Source: Eumeta japonica
Taxonomy: Eukaryota > Arthropoda > Insecta > Lepidoptera > Psychidae
NCBI GenBank assembly: GCA_005406025.1
Contig: BGZK01000071.1
Location: forward strand, 496,001-560,000
DNA length: 64,000 bases
Direction of reading: 5' to 3'
Program-made: the position numbers and the translations under genes
Notes under the pieces: generated by a model
The model's database searches: none
What the model was told of the DNA's origin: nothing
What the model saw: the letters and a program-made list of their open reading frames with translations, nothing else
Shown here: positions 14,201 through 29,200 of the stretch, piece by piece
Numbering within the stretch: position 1 is the first letter of the stretch
Layout: every line of letters starts with the position of its first letter

Positions 14201-17200
14201 GATTGTTTCTTGTTAACACCGAATTTTTTGGTAAGTTTTGAATTTTATTAATACTTATTGCTAAAATATATTGTCCGTGTTTATTTCTTCAACTATAAAA
14301 ACAAAATAAAATCACTCAATTAGAATGTTGTTCTAAAGTAATAGCAAATTTTATTTTGTTATAGGTACAATATGCCAAAAAGTTGTAAAAACTCCCCAGA
14401 CATTATCTGCTACATATGTGGCAAATTTACTATAAAAACGCAACGGAACACATTGTCGAATTTAGTTAAAAGTATTTATCAACAATACTTTGGATTTCCA
14501 GTTGATGAAAGAGACAAAAATTGGCTCCCGGAAACATGTTGTAACAGTTGCTCAAGAACTTTAAGAGGTTGACTCGAAGGAAGTCATAAGTGCCAATCTA
14601 AAAGTTGTAGCAATGTTAACTGGACTACAAGGAGGATATGCCAAATTTTGTTGCTTTTTGTGCAAATGGGACAGTCACGCTAGAGAAAAGCATTACGTAG
14701 TAAAAACTGGACCAAAAAGAATGAGTTTGATCCCTGGAGTCAAGAATATAAAAGAAGAACCTTTAGTTCAAAGTGAAAAATTTTTTCTACCACCTATCCA
14801 TATAAAGTTGGGCCTAATGAAAAATCTTGTTTAAAACCATGAATAAGGACGGTGGAGGTTTTCAATATCTCAAAACTAAATTTCCTCGAATCAGCGACGC
14901 GAAAATGAAAGAAGGAATCTTTGTAGGTCCCCAAATACGAAAGCTCATGAAGGACTCAAATTTTGAAAGTACTTTGAATGAAGCTGAACAAAGAGCACGA
15001 ACCGCTTTTGTAGAAGTGTGTCATAATTTTCTTGGAAACAAAAAAAAAGAGAACTACCGTGAAATCATCCTCGAATTTTTTTCTTCATACAAAACCCTAA
15101 AATGCAATATGTCCCTAAAATTCATTTCTTGGATTCTCATTTGGATTTCTTTCCCGCTAATCTTGGAGCAGTATCAGATGAACACGGCGAAAGGTTTCAT
15201 CAAGACATATTGCACATTGAAAAACGCTATAATGGAAAATGATTCGAAACGATGCTTGCCGATTTCTGTTGGTCGCTTTGTCGCGAAACACCTATAGAAA
15301 ATATGAAAAGGAAGAAAACTACAAAATGAAATAATATTAACAACTAGCAATGAGAGCATCTAATGATTTGTAAATTTTATAACACATTTGTCCAATATTT
15401 CTATCAGTTGTAACATTTATAATATATTTTTTTAGCAAAAGTGAGTTTCATTTAAAACTACCATTTAAAAAAAAGTTATATGTGATACAGAAGATTTAAT
15501 ACTATATTTCTATTCAGAATCATCTAATTTATCATTCGTTATACATGAACTAGAAAGGAGGCAAAAATTTTTTTTTTTTGCAGACCAGTGTAATTAGAAC
15601 ACAACTACCAACATCCAATGGATTAGTTTAAAAATCATTATCAGGATGTAAGTATTTACTGGACGATCTTTTTTTTAATCCATGACAATAACGACATTGA
15701 CGGTCAGTTACCTTGTTTGCATTGGTTGTCGAGCTGTTGCAGCAGGTCGGACGCGAGCTGTGCGCGGCTGGGCTTGGCCTCTAGCGGCGAAGACGGCGCG
15801 GGGTACAGAGAACCACACCCCTCGTCTAGTACGGAATATACGCCCACCGTCGATTCTAGTTTCGTAGCCGCATTTGGAAAAGACTTAAGTAGATCTGTGA
15901 AAAAATAATAATTTTATAATCTTACATATGGTTCACTGAAATTATGATCTGAACGATAAGATATATCGGTATTTAATGATGGCCGATCCTGTAAAAACAC
16001 TTAAATCTGAATTGAGATTCGACATACAATACTATATTAAGAGTCATTTTTTTTTTTCCTAGAAATAAAAATAAATGTAATGGCAATTATTACTTAATAA
16101 TCATCATTTATATCTTCACATGACACTAGTACAATCGTATTCTGCTCAGGAAGTTTCAAACACACACACATTAGACAAAATTTTATTTCTTGAAACAATA
16201 TGTTTTAATGCTGTTAACAATTTACTACTTATAGGTGACATTTTAAATGAATCTTAACAATTTTATGACAAAGTTTTACAAGATTTACGAGGGGATTAGG
16301 GATTACCAAAGGATCATACATTTTTTCATAAACTTAATCTCTTCCCTTTTTTAGTTTTACTTTGGCAAAGAAACTACAGATGTCATTGAATTAATACTTT
16401 AGGAGAAATATAGCATTGATTATTCAGCCACTGCAATCAAGACCGTTGCACAGGAATCCAGCTTTCAGATGTTATTGAGGATGACTACTGATTTTTAAAA
16501 ATATGCTCAATGCGTCATTTCTAATAAACCGCTGACTCGATTTACAGTTGACTCGATTTCTTTGTGAAACTGTCTAAAAATGGTGAAGATTGTAAATATT
16601 TTTGAAAAGATGCATGATCTCATACCCATCCAATAAATAAATTAACAATAAATAAATAAAATCAGCTAATAAAAATTATACCAATAAAAATATTATATAT
16701 TTCAATGTCTTCTTCGATCCTTCGATATTCATTATTCCATACTTTTATATTAACTAATGGATTTTATAATCCCTTTTTTATTTGAATAAAACTTTTTAAT
16801 TTTGCAATTTCTCTTACTAATGTAAGCATATTTACCACAATTATGGTAGCTATGAAAGTAATTTGTCTCGATTTTCGACAAACTCAATTCAATTAAAATT
16901 TTATAATTTTTACTTAAAGGAATAGCTACATATTTTATTAATTATGAAATATTACAGTTTGCTAGAAAAGGCAATACAATATATTTCATAATAGCCAGTT
17001 TTCATTCTACTATAGTAGTAATCATAGATATGAGTAAAATTTATTCCATATTTTTTAATTAATTTTTATTGATAGGCTCCAAACATATATATAGCATAAA
17101 TAAAACGAGTGTATTTAAGTCATCAGTCACATTTTCTAAAAAAATTGTGCACAGATATACTATAAATTTTGTAACATTAGAACTTATTCATTATTTTTTT

Positions 17201-20200
17201 GAGCAAATAATAAAATAGAAACAGTATATACAACTGCAGAGTTTGATTCAATTAAATCTGAAAATCGCAATACATACTAATGTTTGAATTAATTTCTTGT
17301 TCTAGGTCTTTCCATTTAACATGTGGTATTTCAAGTATCTGTTTTTGCTTTATACAACCATTCCCTACCTTATTTGTTTGAATACCCGCCTAATATATAT
17401 TACATACTATTTGTGAATATCAAACTTTTAGGATGTCATTTGATTTAATAAACCTAGATATCTTCAATAAAAATTAATACAAAAAAATTAGCATTAAAAC
17501 AAACTCAATACTTGAGACAGTATCAAAATTGTTACATAACTACAAAGATGAAACATTTATTCAATTATTTCTAAGCATATTAGACATTCAAATTACTTAA
17601 TCGTTATTTGGCATTTAATGTTTAAAAAGCAATCCATTTAACTGGCACTTACAGTATATAAGTAATATATCGTTTGAACACTTACTCTGTAGTAAAGAGA
17701 ACTGAAATTCTCTACACATGTCGCACATGCCGTTGCTTTTATAACAACACATTTTAAATATCTATATTAATAAACAATAGAATACAAAATAAATTATAAT
17801 ACTGCTAATCCGTTTTATTAATAAGAAATCAAACGCACGAGATTCTGTGCGGATGGCTTATGTGGAATCACTAAGAGCTTAAGTAGTTTAGTGAGTGAAT
17901 TAACCGATGTGACCAAACACGTCAATATATATGAACGATATCTCTCATACGATGTTACGTCAAAGCTCCGCCCAGTGTCGTGATGCTTTAAATCTCTAGA
18001 GATAACCGAGCACAATAACTTGTGTTATTAAAACATGGCCAGATTTATGGCCTTATTGATGATACATTAAGCTTGTGACAAACAAATATATTAATAAGAA
18101 AATCAACCTTTTGAAAATAACATTGATTGCTTTGGTAGCTAAGTGGGAAACATTAGCATAAGTGATATATTTATGTCAGTTAGACACCAAGTGTGATTAG
18201 TTATAGTAATGTTTTAAATAGGATATATTTTGATTATAAAAAACTCAAAATATTCAAGAAATCACAATAACCACATACGTAAATGCTGTTGTGATAGAAA
18301 ATATTATCGTGAAATACCTGAGAAAATCATTTTTGGAAAGATTTGTATACAAAATGCAGAAATTACTGCATCTCTATCAATCAAGTCTTCACTAAAATAA
18401 AAAAAAGAAATACAAATGTAAGGATTCTTGGATATTTCATGTAAAAAAATTTACAAATTAAAATATGTATATCACCTTACTAATATTTCTAATCTATATG
18501 ATTGTGGAAGTATGTAATATGTTACTTTTGTATTGCCTAATATAATATACAGTGGAATCTCAATAACTCGAACCTCGTAAGTCGAAATCCTCAGTAAGTC
18601 GTAAAAAATTGCCATTCCCTTCCGATGAACCCCTAAATATGTGGTATCTCGAATTATTTAGACTTTGTAACTCGAACAAAATGTTATTTCCCTACGAAGT
18701 ATTGATAATACATATTTATACTCTATAACTCGAATTAAAAAAGGAGACTCCATAAGTCATAGTTGGTAAAATATAATGACGCCTTGGAATTCTCAATAAA
18801 TTCCAAAATGAATGTTCAGGTTCGGGGCTTCTAATCTATTGTTTTTGTCTTGTACATGTGCAATGAATGAATACATTCATGAAAATTTCTAAGTAACACA
18901 GCTGTGAACGTTATGTTTGTTCATTGTCGACACAGTTATATGTATCTCGAAGTTCTTGTTAAGTCGAAAACTCGTTAACTCGAATTTTTTTGCATTTCCC
19001 TTGACATTCGAGTTATTGAGATTTCACTGTATAAGAATCGTCTAGAGATGACCTGGAAGATAGTATTGACATAGGTATATTGTATCAACAGTTGTTACTA
19101 TTTAACATTTTAGAAGTTCATAAAAACAAATTCAAGAATAAAACAGTAATGTTACTTATATTATCACGATTTATTTTATTTCTAATAGAAAAAAAAACAG
19201 GTTAGTCAAGGACTATTTGTTTTCTAGAGACATTGGATTTACAAATGTAACTAAGTATGATACATTAATATTTAATTTTGTTGTCAATAACTGATTTCTA
19301 CCATTTCTTAGTCAATGAAGTCTAACAATTAACCAGAAACATGAAAATTGTATTGCTAAAATTATTCATATATGCAATAAAAAAAAAACACATCTACTTG
19401 TTTCGCCATTAGCGAAGGATAATAAATAATAAATTATATATTCTGGAAGGATAATTCTCTATCTTAACAAATAAAGTATTAGCAAAACATATTTTCATTA
19501 CGAACAAGATAAACAGTGGAAAATAGCAGAGTTAATGTCAATGATACTGACTGAAGACAAAAACAGCTCCTACGTATTCATAACAATAATTATTGTTTTG
19601 ATCTTCTTTCTGATATGGAATCTTAATAATAATTTGTTTTAACTTAAAGCCTTCCATGGACACACCCACTTCTGAGAATAATTCTTTGTCACATTTGGAC
19701 ATGCAACACAATAATTATATCCAAATGTTATTTCTGAGAGATATTACAATGCTTATAATTCATTGACTTTTCTAGAACAATTCACTCATTTGCTTCATGT
19801 TTTTAGCCTCCCATTGATTTTTAACCATCCTTCTGTTAACTTTCTATAAACTTTTAACAGACATATGGCGCTATGCACGCAGAAGTGGAAAATACATCTC
19901 ATCAAAATTTTACTGTAAATTTAAATTAAATATTTTATAATTTCATACCAACAAAAAATTTGATAAGTTTCAGTAAGCAACTTTCCAATTCTATCATCAG
20001 GTTTCTATTGCCATGTACAACAAAAAAGATTAATAAAGATAAATCAAAGAAGCTAAAATTTATTGAATTGTCATAATCCCTTTCATTTTCTACGTTTCGG
20101 CTTTTTCATGAGATCTTCATCACCATGTACAATCGAGTTCAATCTCGGTAGATTTACAAAAAAATATTTATTCAATCCATTCTCACCTTTCTCTTCCTTT

Positions 20201-23200
20201 ATGGATCCAAAATCAGACTTTTATAGCCATGTGCCTTGACTAGAATTCATCAATAAGAAAGTAAACTAGCTTCATGAGCTTATTATAATAGCCATTGAAG
20301 AATACCTTTACTCACCCAAAGAATCCAAAATGAGATCATTTCGATGATATCATATGTCATCAAAATCACATAATATATGAAGTCACAAACTAATAACACA
20401 ATTATTACTACAAGAGAAGGAAAATTGTATTCATACCTAGGTAAGTTTCGAAAATTGTCTCAAAAGTATGCAGTTAAGTGTAAACTATCATTGTAAAAAA
20501 ATATATGAGCTTTTTGATGAAGCAATTCACATACTAAGCCAATGTAAAAGTGCTAAGGGAGAAAACAGAAAACATAAATATATCAACAGGATACTGAGAC
20601 AGCTAGCTATATTTTGATAAAGAATGGAAGCATAAATACATAAGTATTATATTACGTTGCAGATCAAATTGAAAGGAGCTATTCAGACTGTGAATCTATT
20701 GAAAGTACCGTTTTATTACAAAATTGCGCCCACACCAATCTATGATCAATGATAAAAACTCCATAATTATATGGCACATACTCATCAACTTTGACTCGTA
20801 AAGATTATGACAATTTCTTTTGTCAAAATTAAAGACTATGACAATCATTGCTTTTCAAACTAATGACATCTAAGCTGTGACAACTGTTTATTTTTAAAGT
20901 TGAGTAATTGCTACTAACATTAATTTAAAAATTGACAAGTTGCTTGCTTAAACATATTGGATGGCAAAGTTATGTTGAAAATCGTAAAAGGAAATCATGT
21001 GCCGCACCAGAGCACCTTCTTTACCACATAAAAAACGTAGTTCATATTTTTTTCAATTTGAGAACTTCCCAGTCATCTTATAGCGAATTGAAAGAAAATA
21101 ATAATGTTCCCGTAATATAAATTATGAATGGGGTCATCAACATAGGATGTTAGATGGCTAAGGTTTTGAAAAACTTAGTAAACCCTATGCCAACAATATA
21201 TATTTTACAATATAAACTAAAAGCAACACATAAACCTGAAATAATGAAATTCTCATTGCAAAACAATAAAGTTCATACTAGTATATATCATCATGGACAG
21301 TGTTTTCTATGTATTTAGAATATTTTCTATATTAAAACAATCAATCATTTTCAGAAAAATTAATATCAAGGTTATATATTACTATGATTATTAAAGTGGA
21401 CTGAAAAAAGTAACTTATTTTCAAAGCACAAAATAGGAAGTATCTTGGATAGATGTAAATAATGTTTACAATGGTATAAATAGATATTTTAAAACTTAAA
21501 ATTACCTTTATATATGCTCTTTATGATCTAAATATTAGGTCGGAAAAAAGGTTTTTCATATTTTATATATAAATTCAAGATATATATTAATAAAATATGA
21601 TGGATAAATTATCCATCACATTTTGTTCGTATTTAATTATAGTATATACATAGTCCATTTTGTTCAGCAAATTGTCGCCATTTTATAGGTAGTGACATAA
21701 TCTGGATATTTTGGGACTTCTGATCAAAAAAACTGTAACAAATAGTTTTGATAGCCCTCTCTTGAAGTTAACCTATCTGAAGAGTTCTGGAGAAACCAAA
21801 ACAGATAAAAATCTGAGGGTGCCAGGTCAGGGCTATATAATGAATGCTTCCAAACGACATTCTCAATATTTGCTGTGGTTAAAGATGTGTGTGATTTGGC
21901 ATTATCGTGGTGAAAAACCACACTCTTTCTGTTGATCAATTCTGGCCATTCTTTCTCTACTTCTTGCTTGTAGTCTCATCAGTTGTTAGCAGGAGAGATC
22001 CGAATTTATGATTTTTGGCCGACGGTAAAAGCTCATAATGAATAAATCCTCAGTTAAGCTTGCTTGCATTTTGACCATAATCCGTTTTGCACATTCTTAT
22101 CATAGATAATCCATTTTTCATCACCAGTGATGTCTTTTCAGAAACGATTCAGTTTCATTAAGTTTCAATAGAGAATCGCAAATGAGCGCACAATTCTTTA
22201 AATTTCATTTAGTGAGCTCATGTGGATCCCACGTATCGAGCTTTTTTGTATATTCAGCTTTTTTCAAATGGGTTAAAACTGTTTTGTGGTCAATCCCCAG
22301 CTCTTCAGCTATGTTGTAAGAATAAATATGCTGATTGTGATCTACTTTTTCCAAAATAGCATCGACTTTATCGGGGAGGGCAAGAAGAGCTAATGCCCAG
22401 AGCTGCAAAATTAAGAGGGCGCCAGACAGGGGTGCCTTCCTAATTTTCTCTCTAAGAAAGAAAAATCGACTTTGTCACAGTTTTTCTTATAAAAAATTAT
22501 ACTTTAGCGACTGTAAATCTATTCCAAAACCAACCAGTTCTTTCGATATGTAATGATTGTTGAAAATGACATGAAAATAAATATTCCCGAAATTTTTATT
22601 AAATTTATATTTTTAAACTAGCAACTCTTTACATTCTGTATATATTTGGCACGATGGAGATTCCTTAGAAATCTTGAGATAAATATAATTATTTCCAGTA
22701 GTTTGTATAAAACTACTACAGTATGTTTAGGAAAATACCCTTTTACCCTAGTCTCACAATGCGATACTTTAGCAAAACCCTAAATTATCATAAATAACCA
22801 AAAATGTATTATTTTTTCATAACAATGGAAAATAATACATTTTTGGGAAAAAAATCAGCTATTTCATACATTGTAGATATGAACGTACTTTATTTTTACA
22901 CACACACTCACAGCTGATATTTTATTTCTCGATTTCAGAAGAGTGTTCATAGTAAGAATTATCCCCTAAAGTAATTGTTCACAGTTTTTTTACATCCTGT
23001 ATAACATCCCATCTTTGACATAAGTGGTGTTAATTAGGGTGGCTAATATTATTTTTGCCCGAGGCGGCTAAATAGCTAGATCGGGCCCCAACAACAAGTT
23101 GACCATAGCGAGATTCATCTCTGATATCAAAATTACCAAACTGAAAACACTTGAACCAGTTTAATGCTACTTTTACTGACACTGCATTAGGTCCAATTTT

Positions 23201-26200
23201 TTTCGTGGCTTGTGTAAAATTTTTCCTTTTTGTAATAAAACTTCAAAATGTATCAAATTTCTACATTAGATTCATTCATTTTGATGAACAGAAAAACAAT
23301 ATTTTTCTTTTTTTAAAATGTCATCTATTTAATGGTATCAAAACTAACCAGATACAAATAACAGAACACTACCAAAGAGATTTTACTGCAACTTTTTCCT
23401 TATGAAACACGAAAAAACTTTTTCCCCGACCTAATATTTTAAAATATATTTTTTAGTACAGACCCTAATTAATTATTAATTCCTTTATAATTCGTCTCAA
23501 TTTCTTATTTAATAGAAAACAATACTTAATACTTTGTTTTATTGTACTTAAGTATCATAATTAAATCATTAAAACTAAACTGTAAAATATAAATATATGT
23601 GAAATGTAAATAGGGGCGGGGCACGTTTTTAGGCATTATATACCTACAACATAATCAGAATCCACTTATCGTAATGGCCATTACGTGACCATGTAGTTGG
23701 CAACATTATCGGAAATATTATAATCATTTATGACAAAAAACTAACCTGTACATTCGATCGTCTAAGAAGCAATATCATATTTAAATATAAATATAATTTT
23801 AAAATAATTATGATAGACAATATTCCAAGATAGTGGAAATGTACAGAATTAAACATATCTATGATACTGCTTTGACCTGGTTATCATGTGCATGAGGCGA
23901 GTCCGTGGGGGTCTAAACAATGAAAATATTAATATCGGATGATTATGTATTATGTCTGCTTTAAATTTATATAATGATATTCATTTTCAAGATGTATTCT
24001 TAACATTATGAATATTTCTTTTAATGATATAATTAGCACATGTTTATTATTAAATAATGTTCTAGAAGATGTAAGATGTTTCAGATAAAATATTTTTAAA
24101 AGATTGTGATTAAATTAAATGTTTTATTCCAATTTACTTGCTAGGGATACATTAGAATATTAATTTCACAATTAAGAGTTGATACTAAATGACATATTGA
24201 CAATGGTGAATCTTATAAACACCAGTTAGTTAAATACAGTAAAATTATATACTGGCAAATTTGTGTTACACTAAACACTTCAATGATTAATTGAAGTGTT
24301 TAGTGTAAAACAAATAAAAGATTTCACATATATATCTATCTAAAAATGTAAAAGATTTCACATATATACCTGAAGGTTAGGGAGTTTTATGTAAAATGGG
24401 TATTATATGAGTAAGAGAATACTTAAAAGTACAAGATGTCTGTGCTATACAATAAAATGATACTAAAAATATACAAAAGATATATAACACAAGTCAATCA
24501 TTAGTCACATTTAATATTTAGCATGGGAATGAAACCTGAATAAAGAAACCAGTCATTACGTTTTCTTTTGATGACTTGCCAATAGAGAGAGAGATAAAGG
24601 GAACTTAAAATGGTTTATTAGAAAAACGATTGTTTCGTTTTTCATTAGATCAAAACGTTCTACAAAATTTCTTTTAATTGAAAGACAGTGTATACAGATT
24701 GATGTATCAATAGTCGGATGCTCAATATTTTAGAAAAAGTTCACAAACGCCATCTTCAACTAACTTACTCTTTACTACCACAATGCAATCCACATGCCAC
24801 TGAATTGACAATGGTTTTGTTGTATATTACAAATGAGAAGTCGATAATATGACCCACACAAAGTCAGTAACTTATAATCTTGTGCCTCTTTTTATTTTAT
24901 CAGAAATTAGTACACAATTTCCAAAATCTCAATGAGAAGTTGCTGTATTTTGTAAGGCTAAAGCAAACACTGGAAATGGTTCCCTCGAGAATCGTTTTTA
25001 TTGCATCAATTAAATTAGAAGATTCTGTAATAAACATTTATTTCTATAGCATTTTCGAAGGGCCAATGGGAATGAGAGCTACCACTGCCACTCATGGACA
25101 CTCTCAACTTCCAGAAGAATCAACAATGTGTTGTCAGCATTTGAATAGGAAAAAGATATCTGATGAAGAGGGGAGTGGGATGGAAGGATGGAAGAGAAAG
25201 TAGAATGATGAAGGGAGTAGTGCATTAATGGAGGTGGGAGTCAAACATTATTTAAACTTTACTTACTTATAATGAAATGCTCATTTTCTTGTGTGTATAA
25301 ATCTGAACTTAGTTGCAATAAATTCCTAATTTTATGTTTCAGTATACTTAGAAAATGGAATTGAAGACTTCACGTCATGAAATTACTATTGCCGCCCCTG
25401 TGAAGTACACGCCATATACAATTCTAACACTTTTGAAGCGATTTACGCATAGAACGTGATTGTTAAGGGGTCTCTATGATCATGTGATCTATAAATACAT
25501 AAAACAAAATTCGCCGTTAATATTATATAGTCTGTGATAAACTAATTCAAAAACTGATTACAATTTGTTTTAGAAAAGTTATACTACAAAATGAATAAGC
25601 TGTTATTCTAAAATTTCTTACAATTTTTTTTTAATCCTGTAGTTCATCAATACGACTAAAAGGATGCTTCATATTTGAAACATATAGAACAATTTATTGA
25701 TCTGATAAGCTATTGCTATTGTTATCCTTGATTTGTATCACTTCACTTTCAAACCTTCAACTCCACATTCAAATCTATCAAGTCGGTTTTAACAGTAATT
25801 TAAAATTGACCAGAAGTACACTTACCAGATAATATTTTTAAGTAACTAAAATTATATTATAATTTTTTAAACTATCTTAGAGTACTAATCAAAGTGTTTT
25901 TTTAATTGGGCAAAGAATTCTTTTTTGATTTATATTGGGTTGGGGAAAAAGTTTTTTCATATTTTATATACAAATTCAAGATAATTTCTCATCACATTCT
26001 ATTTACATTTAATTATTATATATACATATATATCTTAAGATGATTCATTTTTAGCAATGATTTTTTGCTCTCGCAGCAAAATATCATTCTATATGCTGAA
26101 AAATAATCCTGTTAAAAGGAAAGCTCTTAATTTTAATTCTAAGTACTTTGACAACTTATTGCCATTTTGTAGGTAGTGACATAATGCTATTACTGTAAAA

Positions 26201-29200
26201 ATTTTGCGACTACTGACGAAAAAACTGCGACGTGTAGTTTTGACAGTCCTCTCTTGATGTTAACCCAACACTACCTAAAAAATTCTGAAGAAACTGAAAC
26301 AGGTGAAAATCTGAGGGTGCAAGATCAGAACTAAATAGTGGATGCATTAACACTCCCAACTTAACTCTATCAATATTTGCTAAGTGGTTAAAGATGTGTG
26401 TGATCTGGCATTATCATGGTGAAAAACCATAGTCTTTCTATTGATCAGTTCTAGCCGTTTTTTCTCTACTACTTGCTCGAGTCTCATCAAATATTGGCAG
26501 TAGAAATCCGAATTGATAGTTTTTCCCAGCGGTAAAAGCTATTTATGAATAAAGTCCTTCCAATCTCAACATACACATCAATCAATTTATTACGAGTTAA
26601 TCTGGGTTTCACTGTAGTCTGTGGAGTTTGCTTGCATTTCGACTATGATCTATTTTGCACATTCTCGTGGTAGGTAATCCAGTAATAAATCTATTCAAAC
26701 ATGATTCAATTTCATTATGTTTCAATAGAGTATCACAAATGAGTACACAATTCATTAGATTTGTTTCAGTAAGCTGGTGTGGAGCCCGAGTATTGAGCTT
26801 TTTTGTATATCCAACTTCTTTTAAATGGGTCAAAACTGTTTTCTAGTCAATCCCGAACTTTTCAGCTATGTTGTAAAAACTGATATCTCAACCTGGCTGT
26901 ATTTTTTCCAAAATGGTATCAACTTTATTAGCAACAGGTAGACAAGTTTCATCTTTGACATCAAAATTACAGGACTGAAAACGGTTGAACTAGTTTTATA
27001 CTACTCTTACTGACATTTTATTAGGTGCATAAATGTCACAATTTTTTTCGTGACTTATGTCGAATTTTTCTCTTTTTTGTAATAAAACTCTAAAATGCAT
27101 CGAATTTCTATATTGCATTTACTCATTTTGGTAGACAGAAAAACAATAGAAAAACGGCGAGATATCGTTTTTACTTTTTAATTTTTCAATGCCATGTATT
27201 TAATTGTACTAAAATTAGCCAAATACAAAAAACACAACCAAAGAGATTTTACTACAACTTTTTACTTATAAAATAGGAAAAAACTTTTTCTCCCAATCTA
27301 ATATTGATAGATTTTTCATTTACATAAACAATTTTTTAACTAATTTTAGAAGTTTAATAGAGATGATTCTCACGTAAATAGGATATTTTAGTACAAATTT
27401 TTTGTTGAAGAAAACCATATTCAACAAAATATCTTTGATGTAGAACAAAATTAATAATAGATGACAGTCGCTAAAAAACCTGACATAACGATTCATTACA
27501 TATAAATGACGAGACAGTTTTTCAAAATAGTTTAATTTTTCAAGCTGTACATTTTAGTCAACATGAACAAAATTTGGAATCTCGATATATGGTAATTACC
27601 AAGTAGGTACATTTGTGTCAGTCGGCTTACCTTAGAAAATTTTCCCTGCATACGACTGCCTTAACTGCAGTTTGTAATGGACATTTTTTTCCAGAAACGC
27701 TTGAAATAAAAATTCATAATTTGGTGTAATATACGACTCTCATATCTTTAGCTTTGATTGTCAAGTAAATTTTTTATAGTTGCTTTCTAAGGAGACAGCA
27801 ACGGCATTGGCGGAAAAAATGTATAGTTGCAGAAACTTGGTTGATTGGGTTTCCAAAATTTCACATGCAACACCAAGACAAGCCACATTTGCAAGCATAA
27901 TGCGTAAATATGTCAAATTGCTTATTATAAATTTGCAATATTTTTTGCAAAATAATACTATAAGGAAGACATTTCAAACAAAATTTGAAATTATAGCTCA
28001 AACAAAATTTTTATAATGAACAACTTTTCAGTTACAGGTTGTCCATATTGACATAAAATGTATTTGTCCATATTTATCTTGTTCCAATCTCGATGCAATC
28101 TAATCAAATAGATGACCTATGAGATCTCAATTAATGATATTAGCTTAAAAACTTGACAGCTTTCTTATGTTCACTTTATTTCAGCATGTTATGAATACAG
28201 TAATTTTGCAGTAATCAATGTCAGTATTTCGTCCGTTCTTCAAGTTTTTTTTTTTAATTTCGAGCATATCGCGTGCCAAAAGGGGCGTAGCTTCAGATTA
28301 TTACAGATCCCTGCTTAAAGGGCACACAAAAATTTTTTTGCTATTCGTTTTAAAATCGTCTGAAACGCAAAGATTTGTAAAAAAAATAGTTGTCATCCTA
28401 AAGTTAAAATGGCATATTTCAAAACATGGCCCCTTTTTAGCTTTTCGAAAAGTAGCTAAAATGGCGCATAAAAAAATTTAAGTTTAAAATTTTTTTATTA
28501 ATTATAATGAATGTTGAAAAATAGTTTCACACAAGGTGGACCAAAATAAAAGTCTACTATACAAAGTTAATTTATTTAAGAAAGGAGCAAAATGAGAGTA
28601 ATTGTTTAGTTCTGTTATTCAGTTTCTGGGTATAAAATCAACATTTTTAATTTTTTTTTCCCTAAAGTTCATTAAATAAAAAATGATTAAAAAATATAAT
28701 ATTAGTTTTTTGATCAAAAAAATTTTTTCATAGACTATAAAAAATTAGGAAACGTCACAGATTTTTTTTAATCGTCACAGATTTTTTTTAATCGTTGGTT
28801 CTACCACATTTTACAGTAAAAATTTAAAAAAATTTTAATCTATATGCAGACATTTCAAAAATAATTATTTGTTCAAAATTCAATATTTAACAACTTTGAC
28901 AAAGCTTTAAAAATAATTGAAAAGTCATTTTTTACTAATCTTACGGTTTGGATAATAGATCCGCCATAAATCTGAATAATTTGAAATAAAAAAATATTAT
29001 AAAAAATATTAGTTTAGTTTCCCTTTTTTGATTTTTTTATGTTTAAAAAACAAGGTAGGCAACCGTGAAACTAAACAAATGAATTAAAAAAAAAACATTT
29101 TCTAAAGTACATAAACAATAATGGGGAAATAATTATTTTAAACTTTCTTTCAAAAGCAATAAAAAACCAAATTAAGCAAAAACGAAATGAACCGAAAACA

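Larger units (their letters stand above)
5203..15711 (-). other. ATF4 intron 4
   Basis: A 10.5 kb intron with donor AAG|GTAACT at 15711 and acceptor TTCCAG at 5203. It holds two CpG-rich islands (5.86-7.6 and 8.6-9.3 kb), a repeat copy, a mariner fragment and a TIR-bounded element, each listed separately. The stretches 5203-5860, 7620-8600, 9300-10200 and 11735-12745 show nothing beyond AT-rich sequence. Confidence 0.8.

Noticed and set aside
15682..15908. Plus-strand ORFs of about 60 codons
   Set aside because: Antisense to ATF4 exon 4, which has proper splice sites and joins in phase to its neighbours.
24880..25203. A 107-codon plus-strand ORF
   Set aside because: No recognisable domain and no start context; looks like non-coding, purine-rich DNA.
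28756..28800. CRISPR-like short direct repeats (CGTCACAGATTTTTTTTAAT twice)
   Set aside because: Only two units without spacers; a simple tandem duplication in a eukaryotic intron.
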